Source of the DNA: Diphasiastrum complanatum
Lineage: Eukaryota; Streptophyta; Lycopodiopsida; Lycopodiales; Lycopodiaceae
Direction of reading: 5' to 3'
Assembly: GCA_029204225.1 (NCBI GenBank)
Contig: CM055112.1
Coordinates: 1,431,314-1,495,313 of the forward strand
Length of the DNA: 64,000 nt
Shown here one piece after another: positions 57,693 to 64,000 of this stretch; within the stretch, counting starts at the first letter, position 1; each line of letters begins with the position of its first letter. Under the pieces are notes generated by a model. The model had not been told where the DNA came from, ran no database searches, and saw only the letters and a list, made by a program, of their open reading frames with translations. A program made the position numbers and the translations under genes.

Positions 57693-57694
<2 letters not shown>

Positions 57695-57696
<2 letters not shown>

Positions 57697-58040
57697 GGAG
57701 TTAGGTCCTAGATTGTAGGAATCTACAAGGTCAACACAAACCACCAATGGATGATAACGCAAACTTGATAGACCTTATCCAAAGTGGATATGGATAAGTA
57801 CAATGAGCTATCCCACACGTGCTGGATGCAGCTTAGAGAGAAATTATGGTGATTGTGTACTTGATCCATGATGGATCCATTGTGAACCTAATGATGAGAA
57901 ACATTGGTTTGTGAAGCAATCTTGGTGTTTTCAATCTCTTAAGCACTTTTTCTGTGGATGAATGCTTAGTAAATCATAAGTAAACTATAGGTGCTTTGAT
58001 GATAAAGTGTCCTGGCCATCTACTGCCATTGTGAGAAAGT
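57695..58040 (+). repeat. 330-bp dispersed repeat
   Basis: Fourth copy, forward orientation, between two LTR fragments. Confidence 0.8.
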
Positions 58041-58344
58041 TCAACTAGTTTACTCAAGTTTAGTCATATTTTGGTTAATTGTCAATATTAGGCCAAAATG
58101 CATTTTAGACTTAGAGATAAACTTTATGAAAGTTATTTTTTTCAAAGTTCATTTGAATTACCACTATTAGAAAGTGTGGGAAAGCTAGGAGGTCGAGTTT
58201 GGACACATTCAGGTTTGCATGTTAGATGCATTGAATCTAGTCACATTGTTGGTAAGGTTTTTGATATGGAGGAAAAGCACAAAATTATTAATGAGACATG
58301 GACCTGCTATAAAAGGATGTAAACTCGTGAAGGAAGAGATTTTT

Positions 58345-58404
<60 letters not shown>

Positions 58405-58530
58405 CATGCTTCAATGATACATGAGTTCTCTTGGGTTCATCTATCCATTGGTGTACTATCTTGATGATATCTTGCAATCTTGTGTGTAGAATTCTCTTAT
58501 TTTGCTATTTTTGGATCCACACGTGGGAAG
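58030..58530 (+). mobile_element. Copia LTR, solo or fragment
   Basis: Begins TGTGAGAAAGTTCAACTAG at about 58,030 and contains a CT tract at 58,350-58,400 and CCACACGTGGG near 58,517. Inverted counterpart of 13,728-14,283. Confidence 0.7.
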
Positions 58531-58797
58531 TACAGTAGGGTACTATTATTGTATGGACAACAACTTCATTTTATCATATATTTGATATTTTATCAAGTCT
58601 CTTACATGTGTGTCTCACAGGCAGTCTCATTGAGAGAATTGTGTTTCTTTAATGGAGTTTGTTTAATATACTGATAACATTCTAGTATAGGTTATAGTCT
58701 ATTTATATTTATGTGTGGTTTTCAACCTAGATCTCCAGTTAATGTGGAGACTAAATCTATTAAGAGTCTAAAAAGTTGACAATATCCTAAATGATGT

Positions 58798-59330
58798 ATG
58801 CAAGAGATGTTGCAATTAGAAAATAAAAGTATTTGTATTGCTCAAGATAAAGCTAAGTGTTGTGCTGATTTTAAGAGGTCTTCCAGAGATTTTAAAGTTC
58901 ATGATTGGGCATATTTAGAAATTTTAAAAATTCTTGGACTATGTATACTAAAAAGCATTACAAATTCTCTACTAGATATTGTGGACCATTTTGGATTATA
59001 AAAAAATTGGATTATAAGATTACGAACTTGATCTACAAGACAAGTCTACTGCTCATCCAATGTTTCATATAAGTTGATTGAAATTAAATTGACATTAAGG
59101 TGATACAGTTGGATTTGATGAAGATTTTACTCATTTGGAGGATATATCACTTAGTGTACCTTGAAAAATAGAAAAAATTCTCAGAATCAGCAAAAAGCAA
59201 TTGAAAATTGTTCTATCTCTAAGTGCTTGATTCAATGGAAAGCATGCACTTAGAATGATGATTCACACAAAAGGTTCGAAAGGATAAAAAAGGATTTTCC
59301 TAGGTTTCACTTCTAAGGACACAAATAATT
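58798..59330 (+). mobile_element. Ty3/gypsy integrase C-terminus, decayed
   Basis: Counterpart of 13,019-13,517 with more breaks (AQDKAKCCADFKRSSRDFKV, then a shift). Confidence 0.6.
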
Positions 59331-60586
59331 CAAGGAAAGGACTATGTAACATGCATTTCTGGTAGAAGGCTATTCATAGTACCTCGACATGGATATTTAG
59401 CACTATAGTGTATGAATTTATTATTTATGTCTCACTATTTTGAACTGGGCCAGAAATGTAATTAGTAACCTTTTGAGGGCCCATGCACTCCGATCAGGGC
59501 ATGTGGAACAAAGAATGGTGTTTTGACGACTATATGCATGTAGATGGATATCAATAGCAATTAAATATGTGTTTAGTAAAGGATTAAGGTTCTAAAGGGA
59601 GTATTCCTAGGCTCTTGAGGTCAGTATATACCTATACAAGCTTTACCTACTCCACTTTCAAATTCCGGTATTCAATTGTGAGAAACTTTTCTTCTTTTGT
59701 ATTCAATCACCATGGCTCGACGGTTAAGCTGATTGAGGTTTGATCTTCATTTACTCTTTGGTTGGGTGGTTTGGCTCCATAGCCCTCCTTTTGCCATTTG
59801 CAGTAGGATCTTAAGGATCTACATTGACAATCTTTACAATAATGATTTTATTTTGCTACATAGTCTATATAGTCCATGTGTAGGTGATCAAAGAGATGTC
59901 TCTTGACATAGCCCGTATGAAGGTGTTTGAGATTCAGAAGCATAGACCGAGGAGAACACAAGATCAAATAAAAGGCTGAAGCTGGCACATAAAGTGGGAG
60001 TAGTGACAACATTGTCAAAATAATAATAGTTCTGAACTAAATAAGAACTAAATAAGATCATTTCATATGATGTTACTCGCATGAATAAATTTGTGAATGC
60101 TCCATTAAGTGGAAGTGTTAATAACAATAATGTGCGCAGTCACACATGACTAAATAACTACTTAAAGTGAGAGGGTCCCCAAACTTCACATGAGTGTTCT
60201 ACCACTCATCTCTCTCTATGTAATGTCTCTCTATGGAATGGGTAGTTTGCCCTTCTCTATAAACATTAATAAAGATCGCTTAAAGTCGTGCCTCCACCAT
60301 CAAATTCATGTTTGGCTGCATGTATGTGCAAAAACAAAACTTTAAGATCGATAAGATTTGTCCTCGCTTTCTCATTGGAACTTTGACCATGATGGAGAAC
60401 CAAGACTCAAGAGAAGTGTATTGACGGGGTTTGGGTTCCCCTTCTGTATTTGTACCGAACCGTACAGAAATGCTGATTTCGTATGGACGGCTGACTATTT
60501 GATGGCAGATGGCTGGCTTTCGCTTTTCAAGCTGTAGAGTCTAGGGAACACAACAACCAAATGATCTCATTTGGCTTTCAAAATAG
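59331..60586. other. LTR-like and peptide-gene downstream DNA
   Basis: Inverted match of 11,744-13,018; no gene seen. Confidence 0.45.
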
Positions 60587-61012
60587 TCATTGTGTGCTGC
60601 TCGCATGTACAAGAGAGGCGAAGCTGTCCAGCTTATCGGTTTCTGATTTCGGGTTGGAGTTTGAGAAATAAACAGCAGTCCTGTGGTTCGTTGAAGGTCT
60701 TGGTGATGGAACAATATCTACTTCCGAAGGTGTTTTAATGTTCATCTGCTCTTTGGATACAGCTGATACGTAAGTTGGGCATCCATGTATACTGTTAAAC
60801 GTGACCGTCTCTCCGATTTCGGAATGAGTGCAAATGGGAGGTGCAGGAGGGATGAATCGATCAAGAGATTCAAATCCATAACTGGCCTCCAATCTCCTAT
60901 TAGTTGCGGGTTGTTCCTTCAAATGTCGAGCATTGATAGCTAAAGAATCAAACGAAACCACGAAGACCAATATCAAAATCCCTGACATTAGTCTCCCAAT
61001 ATTCAAATCCAT
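60587..61012 (-). CDS. Small secreted two-cysteine peptide (type 2)
   Basis: 141 residues, differing from 51,825-52,250 at only a few positions (SYGFES, VSAVSKEQ, DSFASLVHASSTQ). Signal peptide and both family cysteines are present. Its natural downstream DNA is kept here, unlike the left-arm copy. The upstream frame 61,066-61,278 (AVAPKHRATN, NQPALRLLFKEI, SCVINSFSKLG) ends about 54 bases before the ATG. Confidence 0.75.
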   Translation of the reverse strand: MDLNIGRLMSGILILVFVVSFDSLAINARHLKEQPATNRRLEASYGFESLDRFIPPAPPICTHSEIGETVTFNSIHGCPTYVSAVSKEQMNIKTPSEVDIVPSPRPSTNHRTAVYFSNSNPKSETDKLDSFASLVHASSTQ

Positions 61013-61065
61013 CGATGCTGAAACTATGAACTATTGTAATTAGTGTAGTTACTCAAGGCTGTGTA

Positions 61066-61278
61066 TCAAATGCTATGCCCAAGCTTCGAAAATGAGTTGA
61101 TTACGCAACTCTCTAATTTCAAATTTCGCGTGTTCCTGATAGATTGAAGAGAAAAGTTGTTGCAGTTGTTTGTTGAATACGAAGATAATAAAACGATCTC
61201 CTTAAATAGGAGACGAAGAGCAGGTTGATTCAATATGTTTGTTGCTCTGTGCTTCGGTGCAACTGCTGTGCCAGTCAT
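61066..61278 (-). other. Upstream reading frame of type 2 gene
   Basis: 70 codons in line with the last 72 codons of the type 1 upstream frame, at the same distance from the start of the peptide gene. The homologous frame at 51,560-51,770 has one stop. Coding status unknown. Confidence 0.35.
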
Positions 61279-61449
61279 ATTTGACGATGCAGGTAGCTCA
61301 AGATTTGACGATAGAAATTCTTGGAGGAGTTTTGATGTAGAAAAGTGGTATTGAGGAGAATGGGATGAAAGCAGCAGCTCCCGTTCGCTGCTCGTAGCGT
61401 GAGAAATAGTGTTGACGTCGCGTTATTTTGCCAACGACTTTTCTGTATC

Positions 61450-61473
61450 GATATATATATATATATATATATA
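61450..61473 (-). promoter_or_regulatory. (TA)n tract at TATA-box position
   Basis: Counterpart of 51,367-51,386, slightly longer here. Confidence 0.4.
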
Positions 61474-62226
61474 GAAGTCAAATCCAAATTTTAATTCTGT
61501 CAAACGTCTTTGTTAAGGAGACTGTAACGCATGGCCATGTTTAGCTGTTGAAAGCAGGCAAAGGCGGCCTCATTTGTAACACTTGCGCGTATATAGTTGT
61601 GTTGTGTTGCACCATCCTTAGGCAACTTTAGATGCCTGAAAATTGAAATCATCCTAGTGAGGCAAATGCCACGAAACATGTGAAGAGGGCCATGTTTTCA
61701 TGAACAAAAACTATTACTTATATGGATATGAGGATGACTAGTTTGGTCCACATTGATAAGATAACAATATGCCTTATAGTCAAGGACTTCTTAACCATTT
61801 GCCTGATCACATGTTTCAAAAGAGGGCCTCGTGAACGTTCTCTCCAAGGAATTGGATGAACTCATGGTGCTAACAAAATCAACTCTCAAATTCTAGCAAC
61901 AAGACTATACACAAAAAGTAGTGGACATCAAATGCAATTAGGAAAAGGGAATATTCCTTCTCTCATCGGTTGATTACCAAAACAAAACGAGGAAGACACA
62001 AGGAATATGAAAAGATGGTGATACTACTTTAATATCTTAAGGTAACACAAAGAGGAAGTGATAGTGACAGCAAGTGTGTCATATTTGTTGTCTCATTAGA
62101 GAGCCTAAATTTTGATAGTATGTCTTGGGAATACGAGTCTCAAAACTCTACATGATTTTTTGTCCCAGACGCCAATAGGTCCTTAGAGAGACAATCCATA
62201 CATTGACCTAATACCAGAGAAGAGAT

Positions 62227-62844
62227 ATGACAATTTGTGGGGCATTTGCCTCACTCACTTGGATGATTTCATGCATCTCAAGTTGTCCAACAAACAATGG
62301 TGCAAGACACAGGGGGCCGCCTTTGCCTCAAACACCTCACCGTTCACAAAATGGCCATTCGTTACGGTCTCCAGCACAAAAGCGTTTGACCGAAAGCTCT
62401 AACTACAATACATACATTAAAATTTGCATATGGAAAAAGTCGTTGGCAAAACAACGCGACATTCACACCAGGTCTCGCGCTACAAGCAGCGAACAGGAGC
62501 TGTTGCGTCTAACGTCTCGGTCTGCTCTTAACTTCATCCCATTCTCTTTCTCAATATCGCTTTTCTACGTCAAAACTCCTCCTAATATTTCTATTTCAAA
62601 CCTTGCTCTGCCTGCATCGTCAAATTTGGCCGGCGCAGCCGTTGCACCGAAACAAAGAGCAGCAAATAAACCGGCACAACCTGCTCTTCGTGTACTATCT
62701 AAAGAGATCAGTTTATCTTCTTGGTATTCAACAAATAACTGCAACTCATTTTCTCCTCCATCTATCAGGAACATGGCAGATGTCAGATTGGAGAGCTGCG
62801 TAATCAATTCAATTTCTCAAGCTTGGGCACAGCATTTGATCTAG
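62227..62844 (+). other. Upstream reading frame of type 1 gene, 205 codons
   Basis: Open across the same span as 49,997-50,614, although the peptide gene it precedes is dead in this arm. That suggests the openness is recent inheritance rather than selection. Confidence 0.4.
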
Positions 62845-62892
62845 AGCCCGAGAAACTACACTAATTGCACTAATTCATAGTTTCAGTGTCAA

Positions 62893-63240
62893 AGTATTTG
62901 AACTTTGGGAAAATAATGCCAGGGATTCTGATGTTAGTCTTTCTGATTTCGTTTGATTCTTTAGCTTCCGATGCTCGACATGTGAAGGAACAACCTGCAA
63001 CTTATAAGAGATTGGAAGCCAGCTATGGATTTGAATCTCTTAGATTCATCCCTCCCGACCCCGACGTGTACTCATTCTGAGATCGGAGAGACGGTCACGT
63101 CTAACAGTATTAATGGATGCCCGAATTACGTTTCAGCTATATCCAAAGAGCAGATGAACATTAAAACATCACCAAGACTTCCAACGAACCACAGGACTGC
63201 TCTTTATTTCTCAAATTTCAACCCGAAATCAGAAACCGAT
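62893..63240 (+). pseudogene. Dead type 1 secreted-peptide gene
   Basis: Three separate lesions relative to the intact copies. The ATG is changed (AAGTATTTG for ATGGATTTG). Two bases are lost in the proline patch (CCTCCCGACCCC), causing a frameshift. The coding tail after SETD is deleted, joining straight to the next segment. Confidence 0.9.
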
Positions 63241-63261
63241 GATGCGATGATCCGATGATCC

Positions 63262-63622
63262 ATCATTCAATTTTTACAATTGTCCTATACCCAAATTTCG
63301 AGATTATTCACATCGCACTCCTGGAGAAGACTTTATTCCTTTTGCTTTGGAAACATATGGGTGCCTGCATAAGAAATTCGATGATTTGCTTTCATCTTGT
63401 GCAGGTTTCGCAGCGAAACTCTAAGGACGTGGTGCCTCACCTTTATCTATCATCACGGCTTATTATCTTCAACGAGTTTCTATGACTTTACAATGCACTC
63501 AGGCACTTGCAATACTTCGATGTGCCGTAATTGCAGGAATGTCTGCTTCACAGCTTCCTGCACTACCTAAACTTCCAACTATCTTAACTAGCGACTTACA
63601 CCAAGTAGTAGGCTTTATGTAG
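63262..63622 (+). pseudogene. Decayed transposon-like ORF fragment, copy 3
   Basis: Inverted counterpart of 48,779-49,130 with an in-frame TAA in AAACTCTAAGGACG, the same lesion as copy 1 (366-735). Confidence 0.5.
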
Positions 63623-63902
63623 ATACTCTGCGAGATTGTTGCTTTGTTTTAGTTGTACAGTATCTCAATTCGCCTTTTGGCCTTTACGCTTTCAACATGC
63701 ATTCCTTTGTACTCTTGATGGGTTTTCCCATCTTTTATTAATAAAACTAGGAAGTTTCCAAATTTGAGCTATCTGCTAAAGAAATTAACCACATGGCATA
63801 TTATAGAACGTAGATATGCATTACGATGAAAGGATATGATTTGATATTGGATGATATGGAAAGTCCATATGTAGACGAGACTTTTTAAACAGATCAAGAT
63901 CA

Positions 63903-63905
<3 letters not shown>

Positions 63906-63940
<35 letters not shown>
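63906..63940. repeat. (CT)n microsatellite
   Basis: CT tract near the outer end of the right arm. Confidence 0.9.
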
Positions 63941-63944
<4 letters not shown>

Positions 63945-64000
63945 GCTGAGAGAGACGAGCTCTTTCTCTCTATATTTCTCTCTCGTTCGCATGAGTATAG

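Larger units (their letters stand above)
52407..60675. repeat. Repeat A', inverted copy of 11,647-19,817
   Basis: Order on the plus strand: LTR, gag remnant, unassigned DNA, 330-bp repeat, copia pol (minus), two LTR fragments around another 330-bp repeat, gypsy integrase tail, peptide-gene downstream DNA and the 3' part of a type 2 peptide gene. It is generally better preserved than A. Confidence 0.9.
60430..64000. repeat. Peptide-locus inverted arm, right
   Basis: Reverse complement of about 48,440-52,406. The 61.6-62.2 kb part differs from 50.64-51.24 kb at only a few positions. It lacks the roughly 300 bases between the type 1 gene tail and the transposon-like frame that the left arm has. 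Confidence 0.9.

Noticed and set aside
1-64000. CRISPR array, tRNA or rRNA genes
   Set aside because: Searched by eye for regular spaced repeats and conserved RNA cores; none found, and CRISPR is not expected in a plant nucleus.

Overview
The window reads as nuclear DNA of a land plant. Evidence: a plant-type secreted glyoxal oxidase, a piece of a plant GABA/amino-acid transporter gene with a GT-AG intron, Ty1/copia elements primed by TGGTATCAGAGC-type sites, Ty3/gypsy remains, a probable Helitron 3' end, and long AT-rich intergenic DNA full of GA/CT and CA microsatellites. The amount and age of retroelement debris would suit a large gymnosperm- or fern-like genome, but nothing seen fixes the taxon.

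Layout. 1-2.2 kb: repeat unit carrying a small secreted-peptide gene. 3.1-5.1 kb: Ty3/gypsy wreck. 5.25-6.89 kb: intact glyoxal oxidase, the only long intact host gene. 9.06-9.4 kb: CACTA-like terminus. 11.0-11.5 kb: broken GABA-transporter-like gene, cut off where a large repeat starts. 11.65-19.8 kb: repeat A, a nest of gypsy and copia pieces. 20-34.5 kb: copia elements and hairpins. 35.3-38.9 kb: a decayed, unrecognised two-gene module in which one product contains a histone-H3-like fold. 26.2-29.8 and 39.4-42.9 kb: a 3.6 kb direct repeat containing the Helitron-like end. 43-48 kb: mostly low-complexity DNA and short unassigned frames. 48.4-52.4 and 60.4-64.0 kb: two inverted arms with the peptide genes. 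52.4-60.7 kb: repeat A', the inverted partner of A.

Two things stand out. First, a family of small secreted proteins (132-141 residues, signal peptide, two conserved cysteines in the mature part, conserved C-terminus) occurs six times, four intact and two broken. It lies in divergently oriented pairs and was multiplied by inverted and direct segmental duplication. Each gene is preceded on the same strand by a conserved upstream reading frame. I do not recognise the family. Second, between 35.3 and 38.9 kb a minus-strand multi-exon gene with an H3-like region and a plus-strand acidic reading frame diverge from a roughly 1 kb control-like region. That region holds several 45-base palindromes of one consensus and a tandem array with CACGTG boxes. 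Nearly all the stops that break these frames could be C-to-T changes of CAG, CAA or CGA codons, as expected for silenced, methylated DNA.

The four intact peptide genes and the glyoxal oxidase would act in the secretory pathway or cell wall. The rest is mobile DNA and its by-products. No tRNA, rRNA or CRISPR array was seen.
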